64,000 nucleotides of DNA from BD2-11 clade cluster bacterium bin43 (lineage in GTDB: Bacteria > Gemmatimonadota > Gemmatimonadetes > Longimicrobiales > Gaopeijiaceae), in NCBI GenBank assembly GCA_002238605.1, contig MPMR01000006.1, positions 161,281-225,280 of the forward strand, given 5' to 3'. Position numbers and translations under genes: made by a program. The notes under the pieces were generated by a model, which worked only from the letters and a program-made list of their open reading frames with translations, was not told the origin of the DNA and searched no databases. Positions 39,901 through 49,141 of the stretch are shown here, one piece after another; within the stretch, counting starts at the first letter, position 1, and every line of letters begins with the position of its first letter.

Positions 39901-41541
39901 GGCGAGCTTCCGGGACGCAAGGTGGACGACTACATCGCGTCGATCCGGCATTCCACGCCGGGCGTGGGCCTGATCAGCCCGCCCCCGCACCACGACATCT
40001 ACTCCATCGAGGACATCGCCCAGCTCATCCACGACCTCAAGAACGCCAACCCGCAGGCGCGCATCAGCGTGAAGCTGTGCGCCGAGATCGGCGTCGGCAC
40101 GGTGGCCGCAGGGGTGGTCAAGGCGCGCGCCGATCACCTGGTCATCTCGGGCGACAGCGGGGGCACGGGCGCCTCTCCCCTCACCTCCATCAAGCACGCG
40201 GGCCTGCCGTGGGAGCTGGGGATCGCGGAAGTCCACCAGACGCTGGTGATGAACAACCTGCGCTCGCGGGTCATCGTGCAGACCGACGGGCAGCTGAAGA
40301 CGGGCCGGGACGTGGCCGTCGCCGCGCTGCTGGGGGCGGAGGAGTTCGGCTTCTCCACCGCCCCGCTGATCACGCTGGGCTGCGTCATGATGCGCAAGTG
40401 CCACCTGAACACCTGTCCCGTGGGCGTGGCGACCCAGGACCCGGAGCTGCGCAAGAAGTTCTCCGGGAAGCCGGAATACATCATCAACTACCTGTTCATG
40501 GTCGCGCGCGAGCTGCGTGAGATCATGGCCCGGCTCGGCTTCCGCACCGTGAACGAGATGATCGGGCGCGTGGACGCGCTGCGCGCCGCGCCCCGGCCCG
40601 GGCACTGGAAGGCCAGGAGCGTGAACGTGGACGCGCTCCTGATGCCGGCGCTGGAGCCGACCGACTGCCTGGGCGTGTACTGCCGGCACGAACAGGATCA
40701 CGGCCTGGAGGATGCCCTCGACCACACCCTGATCCGCCTGGCCGGCCCGGCCATTGAGGAAGGTCGGCCGGTGCGCCACGACATGGCCATCTCCAACGGA
40801 AACCGGGTGGTGGGCGGCATGCTGTCCAACCACATCATCCGCCGCGCGGGGCCGGGCATGCTTCCCGAGGGTTCCATTCATTTCCGCTTCCAGGGGAGCG
40901 CGGGACAGAGCTTCGGCGCCTGGCTGGCGCGCGGGGTTACGCTCGAAGTGGAAGGCGACGCCAACGACTACGTCGGCAAGGGGCTCTCGGGCGGCAGGAT
41001 CATCCTGTATCCGCCACGCGCGTCCCGGTTCAAGGCGGAAGAGAACATTCTGGTCGGCAACGTGGTGTTCTACGGCGCCATCAGCGGCGAGGGCTTCTTC
41101 CGGGGCATCGCGGCCGAGCGCTTCTGCGTGCGCAACAGCGGCGCCACCGCGGTCGTGGAAGGTATCGGCGACCACGGCTGCGAGTACATGACGGGCGGGC
41201 GCGTCGTGGTGCTGGGCCAGACCGGGATCAACTTCGCGGCCGGCATGTCGGGGGGGATCGCCTACGTCTGGGACCCCGAGGACGCCTTCGAACGCCGCTG
41301 CAACATGGACTTGGTGGTGCTCGAACGCCTGTCCGACGCGGCCGAGCGCGAGGAACTCCGCCGCCTCATCGAACGGCACCGCGAATACACGGGCTCCACC
41401 GTCGCGGCCGCCATCCTCGGCGATTGGGAGGCGCGCCATCCGGAATTCGCAAAGGTGGTGCCGATCGACTACAAGCGGGCGCTGGAGGAGCGCGCCGCCG
41501 CCGGCCATCCCCACGCGCTGCCCGCTGCGGCCGGCACCTGA
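36961..41541 (+). CDS. gltB: Glutamate synthase (NADPH), large subunit
   Basis: The 1526-residue protein is full length for the family. The N-terminal glutaminase nucleophile is Cys27 in ERDSCGVGF, with a 26-residue propeptide expected to be cleaved. The central and FMN domains include [11 protein letters not shown] and [18 protein letters not shown], and the 3Fe-4S cluster segment is [13 protein letters not shown]. The C-terminal Gly-rich GXGXG domain ends near [17 protein letters not shown]. It transfers the glutamine amide to 2-oxoglutarate. An AGGAGG lies 14 nt upstream of the ATG, a rather long spacing. Confidence 0.95.
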   Translation: MDVPRVPRSRPPPARGLYSPRYERDSCGVGFVCDIKGRASRAILDDANRINCRMGHRGGIGCEPGTGDGAGLLTGLPHRLLDRVASEHLGISLPPPGQYGVGIAFLPRNRRERRICKERTEAIIVEQGQRLLGWRRLPHSAERAGLTPTVIASMPHLEQLFVGAGEGFADSAFERQLYIIRKYASHCLRGDPRLSGRELPYFCSLSTNTVIYKGMLTPHQLFEFFDDLRAADYESHMAMVHSRFSTNTFPSWDRAQPNRAMCHNGEINTLLGNCNWMNAREGVLHSKLFADELEKLFPIIEPNCSDSGNFDNVLEFLLMTGRSLPESIMTMIPEAWQQRPDMPADKRAFYEFQSCLMEPWDGPALIPFADGHCIGAVLDRNGLRPSRYYVTDDDRCVMASEVGVLPVAPERVVKKGRLHPGRLFLIDFDAGRLVPDHELKSEWARQRPYGEWLARQRLELGEADDPRGYDEATVLGRMRAFGYTTETLQFMLLSLVRDRRDPLGSMGNDAELAALSDRPRMLYDYFKQRFAQVTNPAIDSIREEVVMSLECYIGPEGNLLEVSEEHAHRLRLPHPILSNRQFAALARLEDHGWRCRTLDATFARGSGKRGLLAALGRLEQEADRAVEEGFRLLVLSDRAIGADRLAISSLLAVGCVHHHLVRTHQRTRIALIVETGEAREVHHHCLLLGYGADAINPYLAYESLWLARRAGRMDDYDHIGSDDDVVAAYRKGVGKGILKVMAKMGISTLQSYKGAQIFEAVGLGPEVVNRCFTDTESRVGGIGFGVLAEEIERRHELGFAGTTRSNGRALPNPGDFHWRKGGARHMWDPVSVRGLRVAARTNSPEAYWRFARHANEENTRKATLRGLLRFRPTGPPVDLDQVEPEAAIVKRFATGAMSFGSISKEAHESLALAMNHIGARSNSGEGGEDPARNVPDPDGGLRRSAIKQVASGRFGVTIEYLTAAEELQIKIVQGAKPGEGGELPGRKVDDYIASIRHSTPGVGLISPPPHHDIYSIEDIAQLIHDLKNANPQARISVKLCAEIGVGTVAAGVVKARADHLVISGDSGGTGASPLTSIKHAGLPWELGIAEVHQTLVMNNLRSRVIVQTDGQLKTGRDVAVAALLGAEEFGFSTAPLITLGCVMMRKCHLNTCPVGVATQDPELRKKFSGKPEYIINYLFMVARELREIMARLGFRTVNEMIGRVDALRAAPRPGHWKARSVNVDALLMPALEPTDCLGVYCRHEQDHGLEDALDHTLIRLAGPAIEEGRPVRHDMAISNGNRVVGGMLSNHIIRRAGPGMLPEGSIHFRFQGSAGQSFGAWLARGVTLEVEGDANDYVGKGLSGGRIILYPPRASRFKAEENILVGNVVFYGAISGEGFFRGIAAERFCVRNSGATAVVEGIGDHGCEYMTGGRVVVLGQTGINFAAGMSGGIAYVWDPEDAFERRCNMDLVVLERLSDAAEREELRRLIERHREYTGSTVAAAILGDWEARHPEFAKVVPIDYKRALEERAAAGHPHALPAAAGT

Positions 41542-41552
41542 CGGCGAGCCGC

Positions 41553-43004
41553 ATGGGCAAGGTCACGGGCTTCAAGGAATTCGCGCGCGAGGCGGCCCCC
41601 TACCGGGACCCGGCCACCCGCATTCTGGATTTCGACGAGATCTACACGCCGCACGCCGATGAGCGGCTGCAGACCCAGGGCGCGCGCTGCATGGACTGCG
41701 GCGTGCCGTTCTGCCAGTCGGACGACGGCTGCCCGGTCTACAACCTGATACCGGAGTGGAACGACCTCGTCTACCGGGGACGCTGGCGCGAGGCGCTCGA
41801 TCGCCTGCACAGGACCAACAACTTCCCCGAAGTCACCGGCCGGGTGTGTCCCGCTCCCTGCGAGGGGTCGTGCGTCCTCGGCATCGCCGATCCCCCGGTC
41901 ACCATCAAGAACATCGAGATGGCGATCGCCGACCGCGGCTTCGACCAGGGGTGGGTGACGGCTCATCCGCCGTCCGCGCGAACCGGAAAGAGCGTGGCCG
42001 TGGTGGGTTCCGGTCCGGCGGGGCTGGCGGCGGCGGCGCAGCTCAACTCAGCCGGGCATCGGGTGACGGTCTATGAGCGCGACGACCGCATCGGCGGCCT
42101 GCTCATGTACGGAATCCCCAGCATGAAGCTCGACAAGCGCATCGTGGAGCGGCGCGTTTCGCTCCTGCGCGAGGAGGGCGTCGAGTTCGTGACCAACGCG
42201 TCGGTCGCCGATGGCGGCGGGGGCTCGCTGGACGTGCGCCGGCTGCGCGCAGATTTTGACGCCCTGCTCCTGGCGACGGGCGCCACAGAGGCCCGCGATC
42301 TCCCGGTCGGCGGGCGGGAACTGCCCGGCATCCACTTCGCCATGGAGTACCTCACCGACAGCATCCAGGCGGTGCTGGGCGATCACCCGCCCCGAATCCC
42401 CGCCACCGATCTTGACGTCGTCGTCATCGGCGGGGGCGACACCGGCACCGACTGCATCGGCACTTCCCTGCGCCAGTCGTGCCGCCGCCTGATCAACTTC
42501 GAACTCCTGCCGCGGCCCCCGCAGGAGCGGGCCCCCGACAATCCCTGGCCTGCATGGCCGCTCATCTTCCGGGTGGAATACGGGCACGAGGAGTCGGTCG
42601 CCCATCTCGGACACGATCCGCGGGTCTACGCGATCTCGGCAGAGAGCTTCTTCGCCGGGGCGGACGGCAAGGTCGCAGGGGTACGCACGCTCGACGTCAC
42701 CTTCCATGGCGGCCGCCTGCGCAAGATTCCGGGGAGCCAGCGCGAGTGGAGCGCGGATCTCGTTCTCCTGTCGATGGGGTTCCTCGGCCCGGAACACGCG
42801 CCCGCGGATCCCCTGGGCATCGCATACGACGAGAACTCCAACTACGCCGCCGAGTTCGGCCACTACGCCACGAACGTGGACGGCGTGTTCGCCGCCGGGG
42901 ACTGCCGGCGCGGGCAATCGCTGGTGGTGTGGGCCATCCGCGAAGGGCGCGAGGCGGCGCGGGAGATCGACCGCTGGCTGATGGGCGCCACGCGGCTTCC
43001 CTGA
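41553..43004 (+). CDS. gltD: Glutamate synthase, small subunit
   Basis: The 483-residue protein feeds electrons from NADPH through FAD and 4Fe-4S clusters to GltB. N-terminal cluster cysteines lie in [10 protein letters not shown] and [14 protein letters not shown]. The FAD loop is [15 protein letters not shown], the NADPH loop is [12 protein letters not shown], and the C-terminal FAD motif is [22 protein letters not shown] 41553 lies 11 nt after the gltB stop. Confidence 0.95.
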   Translation: MGKVTGFKEFAREAAPYRDPATRILDFDEIYTPHADERLQTQGARCMDCGVPFCQSDDGCPVYNLIPEWNDLVYRGRWREALDRLHRTNNFPEVTGRVCPAPCEGSCVLGIADPPVTIKNIEMAIADRGFDQGWVTAHPPSARTGKSVAVVGSGPAGLAAAAQLNSAGHRVTVYERDDRIGGLLMYGIPSMKLDKRIVERRVSLLREEGVEFVTNASVADGGGGSLDVRRLRADFDALLLATGATEARDLPVGGRELPGIHFAMEYLTDSIQAVLGDHPPRIPATDLDVVVIGGGDTGTDCIGTSLRQSCRRLINFELLPRPPQERAPDNPWPAWPLIFRVEYGHEESVAHLGHDPRVYAISAESFFAGADGKVAGVRTLDVTFHGGRLRKIPGSQREWSADLVLLSMGFLGPEHAPADPLGIAYDENSNYAAEFGHYATNVDGVFAAGDCRRGQSLVVWAIREGREAAREIDRWLMGATRLP

Positions 43005-43118
43005 CGGTCGTCTACCCCTGTCGCGACGGGCGCCGACCGCGCACTTTGTCCACTGTGGCCGCGAGCGCGAATCTCGCGGCACGGTCGACCCGCTTACAGA
43101 CTTCAAGGAGGATCAGAC

Positions 43119-43685
43119 ATGCGCAGGTTCGCCGCCCTATTCCTGCTGGCCGGGGTACTCGGGCTCGGAGCCCCCGCAGAGGCGGATGCCCAGCTCCTGG
43201 AAGTGGGAGAAATGGCTCCCGACTTCGAGTTGCCCGGCGCCACCCGCTTCGGCGTGCTGCAGGACCCGGTTCGCCTCAGCGACTACCGGGGAGAAACCGT
43301 CGTCCTCGCCTTCTTCTTCCGCGTTCGAACACGTGGCTGAACAGTTCAGATGAGAGCGTACCGTGATCAGTACGCAAGCCTGTTCAACGAAGGTCAGAAC
43401 GTCGTCGTCGTCGGGATCTCCAACGACAGCCCGGAGGAACTGGGATCCTGGCTCAAGGACGAGGACTTCCCCTTCCTGTTCCTGAGCGACGCGAGCACCG
43501 AGGGCGCCACCTACGAGGCGTTCGGCGGCGGCAAGCGCGACAACAACATGGTCGACAGCCGCTCGGTCATTGTCGTCGGTCCGGACGGAGCCATCGCAGG
43601 GGTGATTCCGCAGTTCGCCCAAGTGGACCCGACCGCCTACGAGGAGCTGGCGGCGATGGTCGACGCCGCAACGCCGGAGCCTTAG
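43119..43685 (+). CDS. Secreted peroxiredoxin with in-frame TGA at the peroxidatic position (probable selenoprotein)
   Basis: Read through codon 74 (TGA, 43338-43340), the frame gives 188 residues: a signal peptide (RRFAALFLLAGVLGLGAPA), then an AhpC/TSA thioredoxin fold (VGEMAPDFELPG, YRGETVVLAFFF, VVGISNDSPEELGSWLKDE, SVIVVGPDGAI). The TGA follows RVRTRG and precedes TVQM, exactly where peroxiredoxins carry the catalytic Cys, and gives a TxxU motif as in PrxU-type selenoproteins. Both halves are in the same frame, so this is not a frameshift. AAGGAGG lies upstream of ATG 43119. A hairpin follows the TGA, and selB is in the window. The alternative is a Cys-to-stop mutation. Confidence 0.82.
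43338..43386 (+). promoter_or_regulatory. Candidate bacterial SECIS element
   Basis: The TGA itself begins a 7-bp lower stem (43338-43344 with 43380-43386). Above it a perfect 6-bp stem GCGTAC/GTACGC (43356-43361 with 43370-43375) closes an 8-nt loop, CGTGATCA, starting 22 nt after the TGA. Bacterial SECIS hairpins lie in the coding region just after the UGA with the apical loop at about this distance, and SelB reads loop G and U bases; both are present. Confidence 0.65.
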
Positions 43686-43700
43686 GCCGGTTCCCGAACT

Positions 43701-43744
43701 CCACGTCCGTCCCCGGGTCACGAACAGGCCCGGGACGGACGTGG
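43701..43744 (+). terminator. Hairpin terminator after the peroxiredoxin
   Basis: A 16-bp stem with a single bulged C (arms 43701-43717 and 43729-43744) begins 15 nt after the stop codon. The following CCTTTGCC is a weak U-tract, so termination may be partial. Confidence 0.6.
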
Positions 43745-43869
43745 CCTTTGCCTGGCTGAACGCGTTCGCATCGGGAGGCCGATGCTCGCCGTCCAGGCGG
43801 AGCCTCCGGGGCCTTCCCGAATCACGTCGCTCCAGTTACGCACCCGGGCGTAGCCCTCCCTTCCTCCCG

Positions 43870-44295
43870 ATGTCCCCCTCCTCCTTCGTCGACCTCGTTC
43901 CCATGCTGATATGCGCCGATGTTCCCGCGTCGGTGCGCTTCTATTGCGATGTGCTCGGGTTCGAGGTGGTCGACCGGATGGACGATGTCGGCGCCACCGG
44001 TTTCGCGTCCCTTCGCAACGGCAAGGCGATGGTCATGCTGGCGAGCCCCACCTACATCCCGCGGGCTCCCAGGGTGGAGGGCCGCTACCCGCAGTCGATG
44101 TACTACTTCTACGTGGAGGATGTGGACGCGCTCCGGCAGGCGGTCGTGGATGCCGGCTGGCCTGCGACCGAATGCGTCGACCGCTTCTACGGGCTACGCG
44201 AGTTCGAAGTGGTCGACCCCGAGGGCCACGTGCTGCTCTTCGGGCAGGACACCGCAGTTGGTCGGGCGCGGCATCCGTCCTCGACGTCGAAATGA
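43870..44295 (+). CDS. VOC (glyoxalase/bleomycin-resistance) family protein
   Basis: The 141-residue protein has the paired beta-alpha-beta-beta-beta units of the family: VPMLICADVPASVRFYCDVLGFEVVDR in the first and MYYFYVEDVDALRQAVVDAGWP in the second. It ends REFEVVDPEGHVLLFGQD, where the Glu is the usual metal ligand. The substrate is unknown. ATG 43870 was chosen; the open frame from 43741 includes the terminator of the previous gene. It is the last gene before the accessory region. Confidence 0.78.
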   Translation: MSPSSFVDLVPMLICADVPASVRFYCDVLGFEVVDRMDDVGATGFASLRNGKAMVMLASPTYIPRAPRVEGRYPQSMYYFYVEDVDALRQAVVDAGWPATECVDRFYGLREFEVVDPEGHVLLFGQDTAVGRARHPSSTSK

Positions 44296-44419
44296 CCCGA
44301 AGCGACCCGGGCGGCTCGTCGCGCGGACCGTCGACGGGCCAACAGTCTGCCAAAATGGCATGAGGTGGCGGATTAGGATCCTGTTGCGGGCATTGGGGTT
44401 AGGAGTCTGGCTGGCTGGA

Positions 44420-44440
44420 TTCCCGCTATTCTGTTCCCGC
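44420..44440. repeat. Paired TTCCCGC direct repeats downstream of integrase 1
   Basis: TTCCCGC occurs at 44420-44426 and 44434-44440, a 14-nt period, just beyond the integrase 1 stop. The same pair at the same spacing lies beyond integrase 2 (50299-50305 and 50313-50319). They could be arm-type or core-flanking binding sites of the recombinases. Confidence 0.5.
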
Positions 44441-44448
44441 CAAGTGGA

Positions 44449-45612
44449 TCAGGCGTGAACGCTCCGGCGCTCTTCGAGCGCCTTCCTGAGCCGGTCCTCG
44501 TCGGCCCGCTGATAGCAGCGGAGGACCGTCTGGGCCGTCTTCCAGCCGCCCAGTTCGCAGAGCACCTTGAGAGGCTGGTTCATGAGATCTGACGCGAACT
44601 TGCGCCGCAACGAGTGCCAACTCCTCCCGGGCTTCGGCTCCAGACCCGCGAGCTTCTCGGCCCGCTTCCACCAGACGTATGCCCGGATACCGCTCAGACA
44701 CACCGACGGATCTTTGGGGGCGGGCAACACCGGGGTGTTCCCGATCCCCGGGTTCCGCCTCCGCGCTTCCTCAAGTGCGGCGACCGCCTCGGCCGTTATC
44801 GGCGTCCGGTGCTCGTAACCAGTCTTCTCGTGCTCGGCGCGCCAGCGCACCACTCCGCCCGCAAGGTCGACATCGGACCATCGAAGCTGGCGGATGGCAC
44901 CGATGCGGTGCCCCGTCTCATGCGCGAGCACGAGCGCGACGCGGAAGCGCCAGTCGACCCGCCGGGACACCTTCAGAAGCGCCCGGTATTCCCCATCGGA
45001 GAGCACGATCCGGGTCGGATTCTTCTCCTTGGGCGGCTTGAATCCTCTCAGGGGATTCGATTCGAGGAGGAGCCTGCCCTCCTCGTCTCTCGACCGCGCG
45101 GCCCAGTTGAGGACCGCGAGCAGGAACCTCAGATCGCGCTCGACCGTCCGGTCGGACACGGGCTCGCCGCTCGGGCCGATCCTCCCCGACCGCCGCGCGC
45201 CGATGAACCGGTCCCAGTCACGCTGCGATAGCGTGGCGGGCTTCCGGTCGCTCCCGAAGCACGCCAGGAACATCCTCGTCGCGGCCCTGTCGTACAACTG
45301 GGACCGCTCGCCCTTGGTGGGCGTTACCTCTTCACCGTAGATGTCAAACAGCTTCTCCAGCGTGAGCGGCTCGGCCTCGGCGTCCTTCTTGCCGTTCATC
45401 TCCGGCGCGTCGATGAACCCGGCGGCGAACTGATCCGCCTGCGTCTTCGCGCGCGCCCAATCGCGATGTTTGAGCGACCGGGTGAGCCTGCGCCCGTTCT
45501 CGCGCCACTCGATCTGGAAAATGCCGGTCTTCGGGTCGGGAAAGATCCTCACCCGGTTCCGGCCCCATTCGCCGGCGCCGTAGCTCCGACGACTTCGTTT
45601 CGTGCGTGCCAT
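44449..45612 (-). CDS. Tyrosine recombinase/integrase 1
   Basis: This is a protein of about 387 residues. The N-terminal arm-binding part is RRSYGAGEWGRNRVRIFPDPKTG, followed by a core-binding helical domain and a C-terminal catalytic domain. Catalytic residues are Arg in ETGHRIGAIRQLRW, His and Arg in WHSLRRKFASDL, Trp in LGGWKTAQT, and the Tyr in VLRCYQR. ATG 45612 (or 45615) follows AGGAA. The frame stays open upstream through a region also conserved beside integrase 2. It is closely similar to integrase 2 throughout and carries a structured element 110 nt upstream. Confidence 0.9.
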   Translation of the reverse strand: MARTKRSRRSYGAGEWGRNRVRIFPDPKTGIFQIEWRENGRRLTRSLKHRDWARAKTQADQFAAGFIDAPEMNGKKDAEAEPLTLEKLFDIYGEEVTPTKGERSQLYDRAATRMFLACFGSDRKPATLSQRDWDRFIGARRSGRIGPSGEPVSDRTVERDLRFLLAVLNWAARSRDEEGRLLLESNPLRGFKPPKEKNPTRIVLSDGEYRALLKVSRRVDWRFRVALVLAHETGHRIGAIRQLRWSDVDLAGGVVRWRAEHEKTGYEHRTPITAEAVAALEEARRRNPGIGNTPVLPAPKDPSVCLSGIRAYVWWKRAEKLAGLEPKPGRSWHSLRRKFASDLMNQPLKVLCELGGWKTAQTVLRCYQRADEDRLRKALEERRSVHA

Positions 45613-45633
45613 CATTCGATTCCTCATCGTGAT

Positions 45634-45651
45634 GGACTGCACGATCTGCGC
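45634..45651 (-). repeat. 18-nt repeat GCGCAGATCGTGCAGTCC, copy beside integrase 1
   Basis: This 18-mer lies 22 nt upstream of the integrase 1 start on its strand. It recurs with one change beside integrase 2 (51510-51527, minus) and exactly at 63477-63494 on the plus strand. Confidence 0.55.
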
Positions 45652-45720
45652 ATCGAAAGGTCGCATCTGGAGGGCTTCTTGACCAGTGTTTCGAGCTGCT
45701 CTTCGAAGCCGATCCCGAGA

Positions 45721-46010
45721 GCGGATTCGGCGCGGTCCGGGGCCGTAGCGCGGGTGTCCAACCGACATTGGGGACGACTGGACACGGAATCGCTCTTGGA
45801 ATGGACAGCTCGCCGGTGCCGCAAGTCCTTGACCGCTTGGCGGTTGAGCCACGAACGCCGGGGTGTTCGTGGCACGCGGGAAGGCGTGGCCGTGACCGGA
45901 GCGACCCCCCGATTTCGATGGCTGGCATGCCATCGAGGAGTTCGGCATTGGACACGCCCATGCCGTCCTCCGCGGGAGGTCGCTCCGATCCAGAAATCCC
46001 GTGCGGGAAG
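45721..46010. repeat. Structured element, copy A (with integrase 1)
   Basis: This 290-nt non-coding element has homologues at 51598-51887, 54073-54366 and 56692-56977. In plus orientation the helices are: HP0, GTGTCCA (45754-45760) with 45779-45785; HP1, CCACGAAC (45849-45856) with 45865-45872; HP2, GGAGCGACC (45898-45906) with 45978-45986; HP3, TCCCG/CGGGA ending at 46010. The first 39 nt match copy B at 37 positions. Beyond it, 46011-46239 holds another hairpin (CCAACGGC/GCCGTTGG) and a segment similar to DNA right of copy D. Confidence 0.75.
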
Positions 46011-46239
46011 GCCAACGGCGCGTCGTGCCGACGCTCGGCTCCGGCAGTCACCGGAGCCGCCGTTGGCGACATCGTTTTCGCCTCGCAACGAGAAGTGCGC
46101 GCCCATGTGGAAGAGCGCCACGGTGCCGCCGGAGGCTTCTGCGAGGTGCCGGATGAACCGCGCGCCTCTATGCCTGTGGCACGCCCCGGGCTAGTCTGGA
46201 ACTGGTGAGACGAGTTCGTTCACATCTCGGGAAGGACTG

Positions 46240-46776
46240 ATGACCGAACACGAACAGACCGCCCTGAAGACGGTGACGGAGCGGTCGTGGGAAAAGATCG
46301 AGCAGCATCATCTTCGCAGGCTCGCCGAAATCGCGATCGGTGACCTCGACGACTTCTTCCAACGATATCCCGAGCACGGCGGCCGCTACCGGGATCTCCT
46401 GATGCTCATCTGCCTTTGCCAGGGTGCTGCCGGGCACTTCGTCCACCGGGATCGCGGAGTCAAGGACTTCGATGTCTGGGCTTTCTTCCGGAAACACCCG
46501 GAGAAGCCGTTCCCCGCCCGCCGCCACGCCAAGGGGGATTTCGGACCCTCTCGGTTTGGTCCGCATCTCAACGATAAATGCCATCCCGGACGGGGCGTTG
46601 ACCTTTTCGGAAGATCTATTCCTTGCGAGAAGGGACAGGATCCGTACGATTGCGTTCGCGAATGGCTTGCCAGCGGTCGGCCGAGTTCGCGTAAGATAGC
46701 CAAGTCCTCCGTCGTGGTCATTCATCCGGAAGAAGAGGTTGGGCGCATCATTTGGGATCCCGGATCGGCTAGGTGA
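46240..46776 (+). CDS. Conserved protein of unknown function
   Basis: This 178-residue protein is not assigned to a named family. It has a helical N-terminus (WEKIEQHHLRRLAEIAIGDL), a central LCQGAAGHFVHRDRGVKDF ending DVWAFF, and Arg/Pro-rich loops with DFGPSRFGPH. GVDLFGRSIPCEKGQDPYD follows, and the C-terminal strand is VVVIHPEEEVGRIIWDP. The GVKDFDVW and VDLFGRSI segments suggest an enzyme-like fold, possibly nucleotidyltransferase-related, but that is a guess. It is the first gene right of element A and overlaps the next gene as GTGA. Confidence 0.6.
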   Translation: MTEHEQTALKTVTERSWEKIEQHHLRRLAEIAIGDLDDFFQRYPEHGGRYRDLLMLICLCQGAAGHFVHRDRGVKDFDVWAFFRKHPEKPFPARRHAKGDFGPSRFGPHLNDKCHPGRGVDLFGRSIPCEKGQDPYDCVREWLASGRPSSRKIAKSSVVVIHPEEEVGRIIWDPGSAR

Positions 46777-47750
46777 AGAAAAGTTCCTGTCCCGGGGGCC
46801 GGACCGCTCACGGGCGAGATTCGCGCGCCACCCACCTCGTTGCGCTGTTTCTAGTGTCCGCAGCTTGGTCGGCGCCGGCGTCGGCACAGTTGACGGAAGC
46901 GTACCTGCTCGGCTGCTACGATGTCGCCGAAGGCGAGTGGACGGAGGAAAGACCCGGCGACCGGTTCCGGGCCGACATGTCATCGGTGCGAATGGAGCCT
47001 ATACCCAGTTCCCAGGGCCAGGACTCCGCCTTTTACCAAGTTCCCCCCCGCATTCGCTTGGCCGGTCCGCCCGACGACACGAGATATCTCGGCAACTTCG
47101 GACGGATCATCGTGCCTGCGGGTGCCATCCCGACACCGCACAAGTACATGAGCCATCGCGTTCGTAACGACACGCTCAGGCTCGTGTTCTCCACTGGCTT
47201 CCACGGCGTCATGGCGCACCTGGTGCCGCATGGCGGGGGCGCATGGGCGGGAACGTCCAACACACACTCGGACAACTTGGCGGAGCAGGCCTGGATCCGC
47301 CCGATCGGGTTGACGCCGGTCGCTTGCGACTCTCCACCGCCCGTTCCCAGTTCCGTGATGCGTTCGGTTCCGCGCGCCGTGCAGTTGATCGGAGGCGCGA
47401 CCATCGCGCTTGGCGAGCCGCTTCCCGAATCGCTGGAAACCATGCCGCGCAGGTCCGGTGCCCTTACCGTGGTCGGTCGAACCGAGGGCCTGTTCGGGAC
47501 AACCGACTCGATTGCGGTCGCCATCGATCCGGACCTGGGCCGCATCGGAAGGATCCAGTTGATCTATCTTGACACCGACATGTCATCGGTGGTCGAGGCG
47601 CGAATCAGCGAAGCCTACGGGCCGGCGACCAGAAGCGGGGGAACCGAGTCGGCCTCGCTCCAATGGAGGAATCGCGTTACGCGCGTCTGGCTCGGTCGAG
47701 GCAGCACCCGATTCAGCGTCAACCTTCGCGATTACCGCTACTGGCAGTAG
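46773..47750 (+). CDS. Secreted protein of unknown function
   Basis: The 325-residue protein starts at GTG 46773, overlapping the previous stop. A signal peptide (THLVALFLVSAAWSAPASAQ) precedes LTEAYLLGCYDV and a beta-rich body with SAFYQVPPRIRLAGPP and VRNDTLRLVFSTGFHG. No family is recognised. The C-terminal 100 residues (IDPDLGRIGRIQLIYLDTDM, VTRVWLGRGSTRFSVNLRDY) look like a second beta domain. The 275 nt that follow hold only a 34-codon frame (47751-47855) without support. Confidence 0.5.
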   Translation: MKKSSCPGGRTAHGRDSRATHLVALFLVSAAWSAPASAQLTEAYLLGCYDVAEGEWTEERPGDRFRADMSSVRMEPIPSSQGQDSAFYQVPPRIRLAGPPDDTRYLGNFGRIIVPAGAIPTPHKYMSHRVRNDTLRLVFSTGFHGVMAHLVPHGGGAWAGTSNTHSDNLAEQAWIRPIGLTPVACDSPPPVPSSVMRSVPRAVQLIGGATIALGEPLPESLETMPRRSGALTVVGRTEGLFGTTDSIAVAIDPDLGRIGRIQLIYLDTDMSSVVEARISEAYGPATRSGGTESASLQWRNRVTRVWLGRGSTRFSVNLRDYRYWQ

Positions 47751-48025
47751 GTGTGGAAGTCGGAACACGTCGACCTCGCAAAGCAGCAACACCGTCGCGC
47801 GCGAGGCGCCATCGACGATCTGTTCGCGACGCTGCGGAGCACGGCCAGGAGGTAGTGCGGCACCGGAGCCAACGGGCGTTCGGGTCGCTGGGCGATGTTC
47901 CCGACCGTCTTACGGACCGCTCGCCAAGACGCCTGTAGAGCCCATCGACGAGGGAACGACGAAGACCAGCTTCGTACAATCGGCGCCGCACGCTCAACGG
48001 GCTCATTCAGCGCGGAGGGAAGAGG

Positions 48026-48946
48026 ATGGAACAAGAGGAGCAGGGCCTCACGGACTTCGGCGAGTTGACGGATGTGGGCCTCCGCACGGCATGGCCACAT
48101 GAAGCCCACAACTTCACGCCCTGGTTGGCGGAGAACCTAGATCGCCTCTCGGAAGCGATCGGCGTTGACCTGGATGCGGAGACCACCGAAGCTCCGGTGG
48201 GGCAATTCGCAGGAGACATTCTTGCGACGGGACCCGAGGGGCAGTCAGTGCTGATCGAGAATCAACTCGAGTCGTCGGACCACTCCCACCTCGGTCAGAT
48301 CATGACCTACCTGGCCGGGCTCGACGCCAGGATCGTGGTCTGGGTCGCGCGCGACTTCGCCGAACCGCACCTGTCGGCGATCCAATGGCTCAACCGCCAC
48401 ACCGACGACGAGTTCGCATTCTTCGCTGTACGGCTGAGGGTGGTCAGGATCGCCGATTCTCCCTTGGCACCCATCTTCGAGATCGCTGCGAAGCCCAACG
48501 AATGGGAGCGTCAGGTGCGTCACCGAAGCACCGGACCGAGAGCGGAACTGGTCAAGGCCTACAGGGAGTTCTGGACGCACTACGCCCAGCGGTACTCGGA
48601 GGACGGCATCAGGGCCAATCACGGCCTGGCCAACTTCTGGGTCCGCCCGCGCAACGACGCGCCGACGATTTCGATGGCGTTCTCGTTCGCCCGGGGCCAT
48701 GTCGGCATCTTTCTCACGCCGCGTGGGCTCTCGGAGGAGGCGATGGAGGAGTGGGTCGGCGAACGCCGTCATCTCATCGGCGAGACGCTCGACGGCGGCA
48801 AGACCCACCATCGGAAGCGGTTCCACACAGACGACCGCGCCCAATGGGATGCCGCCTGCGATTGGCTACACGAGCAGCTGGGCCGATACCGCGCGATCTT
48901 CGAAGCCGATCCGGAAGGCCCCGAAGGAGCCAGTGACGGGCCTTGA
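48026..48946 (+). CDS. DUF4268 protein with PD-(D/E)XK-like nuclease fold
   Basis: The 306-residue protein has a nuclease-like N-terminal half. GQFAGDILATGPEGQSVLIENQ places Asp and Glu as in a PD-(D/E)XK site (Gln at the usual Lys position), followed by HLGQIMTYLAGLDARIVVWVA. The C-terminal half matches DUF4268 (FWVRPRNDAPTISMAFSF, HVGIFLTPRG). Such proteins often occur in defence-rich islands. No partner methylase is adjacent. ATG 48026 follows GGAGGGAAGAGG. Confidence 0.7.
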   Translation: MEQEEQGLTDFGELTDVGLRTAWPHEAHNFTPWLAENLDRLSEAIGVDLDAETTEAPVGQFAGDILATGPEGQSVLIENQLESSDHSHLGQIMTYLAGLDARIVVWVARDFAEPHLSAIQWLNRHTDDEFAFFAVRLRVVRIADSPLAPIFEIAAKPNEWERQVRHRSTGPRAELVKAYREFWTHYAQRYSEDGIRANHGLANFWVRPRNDAPTISMAFSFARGHVGIFLTPRGLSEEAMEEWVGERRHLIGETLDGGKTHHRKRFHTDDRAQWDAACDWLHEQLGRYRAIFEADPEGPEGASDGP

Positions 48947-48977
48947 GGGCAATGTCTCCACCACGTTCGTCCAGCAT

Positions 48978-49070
48978 GGAATCAGATACTACAATCGGGT
49001 GCGCCGCCACTCATTCCTTCGGAGACCGGCCCCCCTGGCAATCATCCAGGATTTCTACCACGAGGCCTGA
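48978..49070 (+). pseudogene. IS transposase C-terminal remnant
   Basis: About 30 codons reading GIRYYNRVRRHSFL and ending IIQDFYHEA with a stop resemble the end of an rve-type (IS3/IS481) transposase. No start or catalytic core is present, so it is a relic right of the DUF4268 gene. Confidence 0.4.
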
Positions 49071-49141
49071 GCGGCACAACAAACCCGGAGGTCAGGTGTC
49101 CAACTGATGGGGTCACTTCGGAATCGCCGAGCCGGGGAAGT

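Noticed and set aside
43119..43340. Short peroxiredoxin fragment as a separate frameshifted pseudogene
   Set aside because: The second part (43341-43685) is in the same frame and fully conserved; only a TGA separates them, at the catalytic position, so recoding is the better explanation.
45624..46121. Open frame across element A (minus strand) as a gene
   Set aside because: Copies B, C and D do not preserve any common frame through the helices, while the helices themselves are preserved.
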